Assembly (NCBI GenBank): GCA_017517925.1
Contig: JAFWXS010000053.1
Coordinates: 1-53,318, forward strand
Direction: 5' to 3'
Length of the DNA: 53,318 bases
Source: Bacteroidaceae bacterium
Lineage (GTDB): Bacteria; Bacteroidota; Bacteroidia; Bacteroidales; Bacteroidaceae
Below the pieces are notes generated by a model. That model saw only the letters and a list, made by a program, of their open reading frames with translations. It did no database searches and was not told where the DNA came from. Numbering within the stretch: position 1 is the stretch's first letter; every line of letters begins with the position of its first letter. Shown here in pieces: positions 1-7,414 of this stretch. Both the position numbers and the translations under genes were made by a program.

Positions 1-1868
1 GATACCACCTCGCCATCCACCTTGAAGGTTACGAGGTAGCTGTTGATAGCGAATGTACCACTGATGATTACATCCTCGGCAGGCATCGTCTCGGGCATCT
101 CGCTCCAGCCACTGAAGGTGTGGCCCTCCTTGACGGGTGAGGCTATAGCTGTCAACTTGCTGCCATAGGCCAAACTCTCGGTCTTGTAAACCTCACCGTC
201 CACCACATAAGTTACGGTATAGCTGTTGATAGCGAATGTTCCGCTGATGGTCACATCCTTGGCAGGCATCGTCTCGGGCATCTCGCTCCATCCGCTGAAG
301 GTGTGGCCCTCCTTGACGGGTGCTTCGGGCATGGTGATTGCAGTGCCGTAGGCTACCGATTCGCTCTGCACCGTCTCGCCATCCACAACAAAGGTCAGCA
401 GATAGGAGTTGACGGAATAGCCGCCCTCGTAAGTCACATCATGAGCAGGAACGGTCTCTGCCACTTCACCCCAACCGGCAAAGGTATGCCCCTCCTTCTC
501 GGGAGCATCGGGAGCAACAATACTTGCGCCATACTCCATAGATTCAGAGGATACCACCTCGCCATCCACCTTGAAGGTTACGAGGTAGCTGTTGATAGCG
601 AATGTACCACTGATGATTACATCCTCGGCAGGCATCGTCTCGGGCATCTCGCTCCAGCCACTGAAGGTGTGACCCTCCTTGACGGGTGAGGCTATAGCTG
701 TCAACTTGCTGCCATAGGCCAAACTCTCGGTCTTGTAAACCTCACCGTCTACCTGATAAGTTACGGTATAACTGTTGATAGCGAATGTACCGCTGATGAT
801 TACATCCTCGGCAGGCATAGTTTCAGGAACCTCGCTCCATCCGCTGAAGGTATAGCCCTCCTTGACGGGTGAGGCGACCAACTCAATTACACCTCCATAT
901 TCTACCATAACGCGACAATACTCCACACCATCAACCATATATATGATAGTATAGGCATTATTCATATAGGAGCCTTCATATATCAAGTCACGTGCAGGCA
1001 TCGTCTCAAGAACCTTTCCCCAACCACTGAAACTAAGTCCTTCTTTTATAGGAACCTTGGGGACTTCGATTGCACTACCATACTGCAAAGTGTACTCTGC
1101 AAGAACGTCACCTTCCAGTACAAAGGTTACAGTATAGGAGTTCACCGTGAAACGACCACTGACCGTGATGTCCTTGGCAGGCATCGTCTCGGGCATCTCG
1201 CTCCATCCGCTGAAGGTATAGCCCTCCTTGACGGGTGAGGCTATAGCTGTCAACTTGCTGCCATAGGCCAAACTCTCGGTCTTGTAAACCTCACCGTCTA
1301 CCTGATAAGTTACGGTATAGCTGTTGATAGCGAATGTTCCGCTGATGGTCACATCCTTGGCAGGCATCGTCTCGGGCATTTCGCTCCAACCGCTGAAGGT
1401 GTGTCCCTCCTTGACGGGTGCTTCGGGCATGGTGATTGCAGTGCCGTAGGCTACCGATTCGCTCTGCACCGTCTCGCCATCCACAACAAAGGTCAGCATG
1501 TAGGAGTTCACCGAGTAACTACCCTCGTAAGTCACATCATGTGCAGGGACGGTCTCGGCCACCTCGCCCCAACCGTCGAAGGTGTATCCCTCCTTCTCGG
1601 GAGCATCGGGTGCCACAATTGCCGTGCCATACGCAAGCGACTTAGAAGAGACCACCACATCACCAATCTTGAAGGTAACAAGATACTTGTTGACGGTGAA
1701 AGAGCCATTAACGGTCACATCCCTTGCAGGCATAGTAGCGGGAAGTCCGCTCCATCCACTGAAGGTGTGGCCCTCTCTGGCCTCGACAACGATACCCTCG
1801 ACCTCACTCTTGTAGAGCACACTCACTCGTTTGTATTCAACGCCATCTATTACATAGATCAAGTTATA
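1..1868 (-). repeat. Tandem 183-bp coding repeats with a 549-bp higher-order period
   Basis: About 10.2 units of 61 codons (183 bp) lie head to tail within the giant surface protein. Three unit types alternate: type A (contains GEVVSSES), type B (GETVQSES), type C (GEVYKTES). The A-B-C order recurs every 549 bp, so bases 1 and 550 begin the same near-identical stretch, and 303 and 1401 differ by exactly 1098 bp. Two diverged units (about 875-1240) interrupt the pattern. The near identity at DNA level points to recent duplication or gene conversion. Confidence 0.9.
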
Positions 1869-2561
1869 TGCATTAGGCGCAAACCGGGCTGTCAAAGTTA
1901 CATGCTCCTTGGCATCGAACGTATAGGGGGTATCTGTACTACCGTCAGACCACTGTTCGAAGTGGTATCCCTCATCGGGGATGGCTTTCAGTGTCACCCT
2001 ATCCCCTTCGACGAAGATGCCACCTCCTTCTACCGAGCCTCCTTCGGTGGCCTCCACCTTTACGGTGTAGCAAGGGATTACCTTCAAGCTTCCCTCTACG
2101 GCATTAACCTCTGCTGTAGTCGTAGCGTCTACAGCCAGACGAATGTTGCTAAATGACACCTCATATTCGCCACTCGCCATATCAGGAGCGGCCTCCAAAG
2201 AGAGCGTACACAACGTACCCTCATTGCCTTTGAGAGGTGACGTAGGCTGGGCATAGAAAAGAATCCTTGCCGCATTGTTCCCTTCCAGCCGATACTCCAA
2301 AGTGTGGGCATTGCTGCGCTCCTCATTCAGCGTCACCTCTTTGACTGTGATTCCTTGAGGCAGGGTCACTGTAAACTGTCCACCGGAGATTTCCACCCCA
2401 TTGGTCAGCATCACGTTTAGCACAGCCTCCTTGCCTTGGACGATATTGGTTGTCTGCGTTGTGAGCGTAGAAGTCTGTGCCTGCATGGCAAGGCCTAAGC
2501 CTGACCATGCCATACAGATACACAGAGCCCTTTTCATGGTATTGTTAAACAGTTTTCTCAT
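1..2561 (-). CDS. Giant secreted repeat protein, N-terminal part (C-terminus beyond the left edge)
   Basis: The reading frame is open from 2561 to base 1, giving 853 residues, so the C-terminus is not visible. It begins with a signal peptide (MRKLFNNTMKRALCICMAWS then GLGLAMQA). Residues about 30-165 look like a cohesin-type beta-sandwich (GGQFTVTLPQGITVKEV). A bacterial repeat domain follows (about 168-231), then about ten tandem units of 61 residues of the InlB-B/Flg_new type, each with a GYTFSGW-like motif followed by ETMPAKDVT. Such repeats form stiff stalks on cell-surface proteins. The chosen ATG at 2559-2561 overlaps the stop of the upstream gene as ATGA; an in-frame ATG at 2537 would give a shorter signal peptide. 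It is the third gene of a surface operon. A T9SS sorting domain at the unseen C-terminus is likely but not shown. Confidence 0.85.
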   Translation of the reverse strand, partial: MRKLFNNTMKRALCICMAWSGLGLAMQAQTSTLTTQTTNIVQGKEAVLNVMLTNGVEISGGQFTVTLPQGITVKEVTLNEERSNAHTLEYRLEGNNAARILFYAQPTSPLKGNEGTLCTLSLEAAPDMASGEYEVSFSNIRLAVDATTTAEVNAVEGSLKVIPCYTVKVEATEGGSVEGGGIFVEGDRVTLKAIPDEGYHFEQWSDGSTDTPYTFDAKEHVTLTARFAPNAYNLIYVIDGVEYKRVSVLYKSEVEGIVVEAREGHTFSGWSGLPATMPARDVTVNGSFTVNKYLVTFKIGDVVVSSKSLAYGTAIVAPDAPEKEGYTFDGWGEVAETVPAHDVTYEGSYSVNSYMLTFVVDGETVQSESVAYGTAITMPEAPVKEGHTFSGWSEMPETMPAKDVTISGTFAINSYTVTYQVDGEVYKTESLAYGSKLTAIASPVKEGYTFSGWSEMPETMPAKDITVSGRFTVNSYTVTFVLEGDVLAEYTLQYGSAIEVPKVPIKEGLSFSGWGKVLETMPARDLIYEGSYMNNAYTIIYMVDGVEYCRVMVEYGGVIELVASPVKEGYTFSGWSEVPETMPAEDVIISGTFAINSYTVTYQVDGEVYKTESLAYGSKLTAIASPVKEGHTFSGWSEMPETMPAEDVIISGTFAINSYLVTFKVDGEVVSSESMEYGASIVAPDAPEKEGHTFAGWGEVAETVPAHDVTYEGGYSVNSYLLTFVVDGETVQSESVAYGTAITMPEAPVKEGHTFSGWSEMPETMPAKDVTISGTFAINSYTVTYVVDGEVYKTESLAYGSKLTAIASPVKEGHTFSGWSEMPETMPAEDVIISGTFAINSYLVTFKVDGEVV

Positions 2562-5377
2562 TTCCATAGGAATTTCACTTTTATGGGTGAATATTCATCT
2601 ACAATCTCAACTACGTAGGTACCGGCAGGCAGTGCGGAGAGAGAAACCAAGCAATCAGCACCAGCAAGTTCCTCGGCCAATACGAGACGTCCGGCAGCAT
2701 CGGTAATCATAGCCACCTTGCCTGCGGCATTCACGATATGCAGTCCAACGGTTTCGACTGTCACTTGTATACTTCCCTCAAACTGTGCCATGCCGGTAGT
2801 CGCTCCTACAAACAGTCTGCTCGAACCGACATTGCATGAGAGCATGTTCATCGATGCATCCACAAGGACAACATTCTCCGGCTCTATGGTATACACACCC
2901 TCGGGCATGTTTATAGGAAGCGTAGCTTTCACTGCGAGTTTTCCAGGCACAGCGCCCAGCGACATGGAGTAGGCAAGCAGCGTATAGGTGTTGTCCTCAG
3001 CATCCGCCTTACGGCCTACGACCAGACCCTTCGTTTCAGAGGTCAGCTCTACGCCTTCGGGCATGGTGACATCAAACTGCACTCCGCTCACGGCCTTTGC
3101 CGCCGAGAGGTCAAAGCGCATCATCACCTCCGAGGTGTTCACCGCATGAGCATCCACACCGGTAAGCGCATTCACAGCACTGATGCGCTGCTGCACACGC
3201 CTCTGCGCTGCTCTGGCTTTAGCTGTAGCCCGATCGCCCAGGATGATACCGCTGACACCCACAACGTCGACTACATTCACTTGCTCGTCGCCATTGATGT
3301 CGGCAGTAGCCAGGGTGTAGGTGGGGAACATACGGCCGTAGATGAGGTCGACCTCGCAGAGGACATCCATCACATCGATCGTCTCGTCCTTGTTCACGTC
3401 GCCCAGCAGCAATGACAATGCTCCGGGTGCGCGCAGCTGCAGTGTGGTCACCGCCTCATTGGTGCATCCGTTATTGTCGGCATACACGTAGCTGAGGCGG
3501 TAGTTGCCTGCTTCATTTCCACCGGGTTGGAACAACTGAGCCTCCACACCATCCACATAGTAGGTACCTCCCTCGGGCATGCCACCCTTGAGTACGACAT
3601 CCTCCTCGCTCGTGTAGAGTGGGAAGTAATGGGCTATAGACACCTCGGGCAACGGAGTCACGCGGATGGTAATCTGCGATGACAGGGCATTGTCGACCGC
3701 CGCACAGGGATTCGATGAGATGACGCGCACCTGCACCTTGTCGTTATCATAGAGGTCGCTTATCATCAGCGTATCCACCGTGGTGATGGCCACCACCTCA
3801 TCATTGACAATCCACTCATACTCGGGATGGTCACCGGCATCTGTGGCCGTAGCCTGTAGGCGTATGGCACTGCCCTCACACATCGTCTTGCTCGATGCGG
3901 CGAGAGTCACCTTCGGCTCGTCGGTAGGCAACACCACGATAGGCACATAGCACGTCGTAGCACAGTCGCCCACGGTCTTCACGCTGAGCGATGCCAGGTA
4001 GGTGCCTGCCTTCGCGTAACTGTATACGAAGGCCTCGCCGGCTTGTGAGTCCTCCGTGCCATCGCCGTCCATATCCCAGCTGTAGGTGGTCGCGTCGGTG
4101 GCTCCTGCGGTCTTGTTGTATACGACAAACTGCTCGCCTACGCATACGGTATCGTTGGAGAATTCGATCTGCGGATCGGCATTCATGCAGAGTTCATACA
4201 TGTAGGTCGCACTCCACATGCCATTGGATGCCAGTGCACGTACATACAGTATATGTGTGCCATAATCTGTGGGAGCATCAATCTCTGCAGCATCCACAAC
4301 CGATGGCGACTGCCCGGTGAAGGGTAGCTCGAAGCCCATGCCATAGCCCGGGTCTTCGTCCCAGTAGCCCTCGATGCGCTCGATGGTGACTACCTCATCA
4401 TCTGCCACCACTACATAGTACCACATGGTGCCCGACCATTGGTCACCCGTAGCAAAACGCATACCCAAGAGATGAAGGCCCTCGCCCAGCGCGTCGGTAG
4501 GCAGCTCCATGCAGGCCATAGCTCCGCCATCGGCCTCTACTATAGCCTGCTGGGTAGCATTGCCCATGCCGGGGTCGGTGTCCCAGAAGTACTCCATCTT
4601 AGTAATATGGCTTATCGACGGGTCGGCCTTCACCAAGGTATACCACATGGTGGGCGAGTAGTACTCTTCACCGCTCCCGGGCTCTTCGCTCATGGCACGT
4701 ACTCCCAAGAGGTGGACACCATAGTCCAACTCCTCGGTAGAGAGCATAAAGGTAGCCTCACCTCCGGCTGCATCCACCATGGTGCCGTTGCCCGCGCCGG
4801 GGTCGGTGTTCAGGAAGTACTCCACCTTGGTAAGCCGGCTTGTCGTCGGGTCGGCCTTCACCAGCGTATACCACATGGTGGGCGAATAGTACTCTTCACC
4901 GCTTCCGTCCTCTTCGCTCATGGCACGTATTCCTAAGAGGTGTATGCCATAGCCCAACTCCTCGGTAGAGAGCATAAAGGTAGCCTCACCTCCGGCTGCA
5001 TCCACCAGGGTGCCGTTGCCCGCACCGGGGTCGGTGTTCCAGAAGTATTCCACTTTTGTGAGCCGGCTTATCGTCGGGTCGGCTTTTACCAGCGTGTACC
5101 ACATGGTAGGCGAATAGATATCTCTATCCTCCTCGTTGTGTTCACTAATGGCCCGTATTCCCAGCATGTGGACACCATAGCCCAGCGCCTCGGTGGAGAG
5201 CGTAAAGGTCGCCTCGCCACCTGCAGCTGCTACCATGGAGCCGTTACCCATGCCGGGGTCGGTGTTCCAGAAGTATTCAAACTTGTCCTGTGCCCGCGTT
5301 GCGACACAGAGCATGAGGGTCAAACACATCATCCACCACCGGGCACTATGCTTCGGGGTTGGATGTGTGTTATTCAT
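2558..5377 (-). CDS. T9SS-secreted multidomain surface protein with dockerin-like and cohesin-like regions
   Basis: This 939-aa protein has a signal peptide (residues 1-30, ending VATRAQ). Next come four tandem 76-residue units starting EYFWNTDPG (residues about 34, 110, 186, 262), then a weaker fifth unit. A PKD domain follows (about 405-490, YSWDMDGDGTEDS), then two Ig-like segments. At about 655-715 are two calcium-loop repeats of dockerin type (GDVNKDETIDVMDVL and ADINGDEQVNVVDVV). A cohesin-like segment (about 745-855) precedes a C-terminal T9SS type-A sorting domain (about 865-939, GLHIVNAAGKVAMI, LPAGTYVVEI). It overlaps the upstream beta-helix gene by 8 bp and the downstream giant gene by 4 bp, so the three are translationally coupled. 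Domain names are read by eye; the ligand is unknown. Confidence 0.88.
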   Translation of the reverse strand: MNNTHPTPKHSARWWMMCLTLMLCVATRAQDKFEYFWNTDPGMGNGSMVAAAGGEATFTLSTEALGYGVHMLGIRAISEHNEEDRDIYSPTMWYTLVKADPTISRLTKVEYFWNTDPGAGNGTLVDAAGGEATFMLSTEELGYGIHLLGIRAMSEEDGSGEEYYSPTMWYTLVKADPTTSRLTKVEYFLNTDPGAGNGTMVDAAGGEATFMLSTEELDYGVHLLGVRAMSEEPGSGEEYYSPTMWYTLVKADPSISHITKMEYFWDTDPGMGNATQQAIVEADGGAMACMELPTDALGEGLHLLGMRFATGDQWSGTMWYYVVVADDEVVTIERIEGYWDEDPGYGMGFELPFTGQSPSVVDAAEIDAPTDYGTHILYVRALASNGMWSATYMYELCMNADPQIEFSNDTVCVGEQFVVYNKTAGATDATTYSWDMDGDGTEDSQAGEAFVYSYAKAGTYLASLSVKTVGDCATTCYVPIVVLPTDEPKVTLAASSKTMCEGSAIRLQATATDAGDHPEYEWIVNDEVVAITTVDTLMISDLYDNDKVQVRVISSNPCAAVDNALSSQITIRVTPLPEVSIAHYFPLYTSEEDVVLKGGMPEGGTYYVDGVEAQLFQPGGNEAGNYRLSYVYADNNGCTNEAVTTLQLRAPGALSLLLGDVNKDETIDVMDVLCEVDLIYGRMFPTYTLATADINGDEQVNVVDVVGVSGIILGDRATAKARAAQRRVQQRISAVNALTGVDAHAVNTSEVMMRFDLSAAKAVSGVQFDVTMPEGVELTSETKGLVVGRKADAEDNTYTLLAYSMSLGAVPGKLAVKATLPINMPEGVYTIEPENVVLVDASMNMLSCNVGSSRLFVGATTGMAQFEGSIQVTVETVGLHIVNAAGKVAMITDAAGRLVLAEELAGADCLVSLSALPAGTYVVEIVDEYSPIKVKFLWK
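4567..5270 (-). repeat. 228-bp tandem coding repeats (76-aa EYFWNTDPG units)
   Basis: Near-identical DNA blocks recur every 228 bp within the 939-aa surface protein. For example the stretch TACCACATGG starts at 4641, 4869 and 5097. Each block encodes one 76-residue EYFxNTDPGxGN unit. The low divergence suggests recent duplication and a chance of copy-number change by recombination. Confidence 0.85.
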
Positions 5378-6362
5378 TTTGGTTCTTTGCTTTTACGGTT
5401 ACAGTAATCTTATTGTCGGTCGGATGATTGGGAACAATAGCATCATAGATGTAGGGGATGTTCTTGGGGCGGCACGACATCACGTAAGGATAGTATCCGG
5501 CGAAAGGGCCACAGTCGTTACCACCGTAACCGGCACCCTTGGCAGGGCTGTCCTCCTTCAGGCGGTAGCGCTCATCATACATGCCTTCGTTAACAAACAC
5601 ATCAGCTACAGTAGCACCGACGTATGCGTTTGAAGGGTGATTGGCATATGCATGCTCGGCATCGGTGCTCAAGATATTACCCTTGATGTCGTTACCGTAG
5701 GATGGATCAGTATTGTCTAAGGTATTATTTACGTCTTCTGGATAGTAGTCATATGTATTTATGATGATGTTGTCAATAATAGTGCATCGAGTAGCGACAA
5801 CCATCCTATTACCAGAGTATCTGGGCGCACCAACGATGGCGTTGTTTCTCATGATTCCACCTTGACCCATGCCAACCGCACCCAATATGATATTATTGTA
5901 TAGACGAGCATTGTATCCCAAATTAACACCTGAAGTTATATAACAACTGGCAACAAGCATGGGAGCACTGGCACTGATGGAACCAATTTTACAGCGCACA
6001 ACCTCTACGTTTTTGTAGATATCCCTACTTGCGTAAAGGGTGTTTTGAATATGCACACCCGTCAACACCACATCGCTACATAGTATTTCTATATTTTGTA
6101 CCGACGACTCCATCTCACTGCCCCCCAAGTTAAAGCCAGTACCGATGATGGTAACACCCTTGGAGACACTCTGGGTTCCTGTCAGGTGACACCCAGGGTC
6201 GAGATAGAGAACGTCGCCATCCTTCACATCGGCACTCGCCGTAGCATCGGTGATGCTGGGGAAGTCCGCCTTGGCTTCGGGGATACTGTTGATACGCCAG
6301 TTTCTTGCCTGCATGGCACCACTGAGCAGCACTGCGGCTGCGAGAAAGAATAGCTTTTTCAT
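5370..6362 (-). CDS. Secreted beta-helix (pectate-lyase-like fold) protein
   Basis: 330 aa with a clean signal peptide (MKKLFFLAAAVLLSGAMQA). The mature part carries repeating hydrophobic rungs such as GDVLYLDPGCHLTG, KGVTIIGTGFNLGG, NVEVVRCKIGS and NARLYNNIILGA, typical of a right-handed parallel beta-helix. No catalytic residues of a known lyase or hydrolase family can be assigned, so a binding or structural role is as likely as an enzymatic one. There is no T9SS sorting domain at the C-terminus (ends KITVTVKAKNQNE), so it may stay periplasmic or be retained by partners. It is the first gene of the surface operon, 104 bp after the terminator-like hairpin of the leader RNA, and overlaps the next gene by 8 bp. 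Confidence 0.8.
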   Translation of the reverse strand: MKKLFFLAAAVLLSGAMQARNWRINSIPEAKADFPSITDATASADVKDGDVLYLDPGCHLTGTQSVSKGVTIIGTGFNLGGSEMESSVQNIEILCSDVVLTGVHIQNTLYASRDIYKNVEVVRCKIGSISASAPMLVASCYITSGVNLGYNARLYNNIILGAVGMGQGGIMRNNAIVGAPRYSGNRMVVATRCTIIDNIIINTYDYYPEDVNNTLDNTDPSYGNDIKGNILSTDAEHAYANHPSNAYVGATVADVFVNEGMYDERYRLKEDSPAKGAGYGGNDCGPFAGYYPYVMSCRPKNIPYIYDAIVPNHPTDNKITVTVKAKNQNE

Positions 6363-6465
6363 AACTTTACAGATTTTAGTTAGACATAGTATTTAATTGT
6401 AAAACATTTCTTTTCTTTCATGCTCGCATGCTCGTTCGTTTCCCCTGACAGACACTGGAAGACAT

Positions 6466-6559
6466 AAAAAAAGACGCGGGAAAAACCTCCTTGCTTATCC
6501 CACATGTTAGGCTCTCCATTGCCTTTACTCTAAGGATAAGCAACGCATTAGCCCACGCC
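6466..6559 (-). terminator. Terminator-like hairpin with U7 tract inside the leader
   Basis: The 8-bp outer stem (6552-6559 with 6473-6480) and the perfect 10-bp inner stem are followed on the minus strand by seven T (6466-6472). This could end transcription before the surface operon and so act as an attenuator. Confidence 0.6.
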
Positions 6560-6757
6560 GTGTGTATATACGATGACACTACGCACTGGCCTCACAGCCA
6601 ATAAGGTAGCAGTATAATACACCCGAAGTGAACGTTTCGTTGCCGTATCTTCTTAGAGTAGTCAAATTTGCGAGATTTAACATGTAGAAGATTACGTCCG
6701 TAAACGTCCTTTCCAAAATGTCTTGACCCACCCGCCCATAACGTGGCTAATGAGTCG
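6466..6757 (-). ncRNA. Structured leader RNA or small RNA upstream of the surface operon
   Basis: A consensus promoter at 6762-6792 faces the surface operon, but the first start codon is about 395 bp downstream. The transcript can form two adjacent hairpins. Hairpin 1: GTGTATTATAC (6612-6622) pairs with GTATATACAC (6562-6571) with one bulged U, and encloses smaller stems CUAC/GUAG and UGGCU/GGCCA with a GUGA loop. Hairpin 2: GGCGTGGG (6552-6559) pairs with CCCGCGTC (6473-6480) through G-U pairs that exist only on this strand; inside are a perfect 10-bp stem TTGCTTATCC/GGATAAGCAA (6534-6543, 6491-6500) and AGGC/GCCT. Seven U residues follow. This fits an attenuator or riboswitch-like leader, or an independent small RNA. 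I could not match it to cobalamin riboswitch, tmRNA, SRP RNA or RNase P; 6S RNA is not excluded. Confidence 0.6.
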
Positions 6758-6761
6758 GCAA

Positions 6762-6792
6762 CAAAGATACAACAAGCCGAGCGGAGAACAAA
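6762..6792 (-). promoter_or_regulatory. Promoter of the surface operon and its leader RNA
   Basis: On the minus strand TTTG (6789-6792), 19 bp, TATCTTTG (6762-6769). This is the full Bacteroidota -33/-7 consensus with ideal spacing. No second promoter is visible between it and the start codon at 6362. Confidence 0.8.
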
Positions 6793-6854
6793 ATAATTCT
6801 AATTATTTTTTATCCCGAGGCGCAGTGTATCTTCTGTTTGCGCAGGATTTATTC

Positions 6855-6937
6855 GCCACGGAGGGCCCTCCGTGGCTCGTGGGTAGACCCTCTAAACTTC
6901 GTGGGGTCACTTAATAATTTTATTGGGTATACCCAAT
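6855..6937. repeat. Two perfect palindromes in non-coding DNA
   Basis: A 22-bp perfect palindrome (6855-6876, arms GCCACGGAGGG and CCCTCCGTGGC) and a 16-bp perfect palindrome (6922-6937, ATTGGGTATACCCAAT) lie about 45 bp apart, behind the surface-operon promoter. They may be binding sites for dimeric proteins or cruciform-forming sequences. No gene is visible between 6793 and 7358. Confidence 0.75.
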
Positions 6938-6944
6938 CTCCGCG

Positions 6945-7165
6945 GTGCATGATTTTTATTTTTGGGCTGCACGGTGCTATATACCATTACATTTTGGTTG
7001 GCCGGCAGTTTTTTATCCTTCGGCAATCAAGGTCAACGCATACTGCTATAAACAAGATAGATACAAAGGAATGCGTGTACAATAATCCACCTTAAAAAAC
7101 ATGCCAGAGGGCAAAAAAGTAATGGCATAGCACCGTGCCAAGCCAAAAATTAAAATCACGTGCAC
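6945..7165. repeat. Long imperfect inverted repeat (MITE-like)
   Basis: The arm 6945-6990 and the arm 7119-7165 are about 85% complementary over about 46 bp; both contain GCACGGTGCTAT and a CCATTAC end. The 221-bp element encodes no protein and encloses one copy of an 80-bp dispersed repeat. It may be a non-autonomous mobile element or a very stable cruciform. No target-site duplication is evident. Confidence 0.55.
7037..7116 (-). repeat. Dispersed non-coding repeat, copy A
   Basis: Read on the minus strand, this stretch matches 52687-52766 on the plus strand at roughly 85% identity. Shared blocks include GGATTATTGTACACGCA, CTTGTTTATAGCA and TGGCATGTTTTTT. There is no coding potential in either copy. 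Confidence 0.7.
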
Positions 7166-7235
7166 AGCAAAATGCCTAATAATTCCACCATGAGCTCAAT
7201 ATAGATATAGAAAAGAGCACTTGCTATAGAGTGTT

Positions 7236-7301
7236 GTCGAGCCTGCTATAAAGATTTGTCGAGCCTGCTATAAAGATTTGTCGCACCTGCCATAAAAATT
7301 T
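7236..7301. repeat. 22-bp direct repeat, three copies
   Basis: Unit GTCGAGCCTGCTATAAAGA plus TTT occurs at 7236-7257 and 7258-7279 exactly, and as a variant at 7280-7301 (GTCGCACCTGCCATAAAAA plus TTT). A weaker copy may precede at about 7219. There are no spacers, so it is not a CRISPR array. Confidence 0.75.
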
Positions 7302-7358
7302 ATAGCCTCGGCGACAGCATGGGGAAGAACCTTTTTTGTTGAAAATGAAGAAAGCGAA

Positions 7359-7383
7359 CAGCCACCCCGAAGTGGAGTGGCTG
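7359..7383 (-). terminator. Possible terminator of the acyl-CoA synthetase gene
   Basis: CAGCCACTCC pairs with GGGGTGGCTG around an ACTTCG loop, 31 bp past the stop codon. The following tract is T-rich but interrupted, so efficiency is uncertain. Confidence 0.5.
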
Positions 7384-7414
7384 CATGGTTTTCCTGAAAA
7401 GATGTTTTTGCCGC

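Noticed and set aside
303-689. 128-codon open frame on the plus strand, and a similar one at 1401-2156
   Set aside because: They are antisense shadows of the 183-bp repeats in the giant surface protein; their shared sequence follows from the repeat period.
6466-6757. tmRNA, SRP RNA, RNase P RNA or cobalamin riboswitch
   Set aside because: None of their hallmark sequences (tRNA-like ends, SRP tetraloop region, RNase P core, B12 box) can be found. 6S RNA remains possible but unsupported.
7236-7301. Possible CRISPR array
   Set aside because: The 22-bp copies are directly adjacent with no spacers and there are no cas genes in the window.
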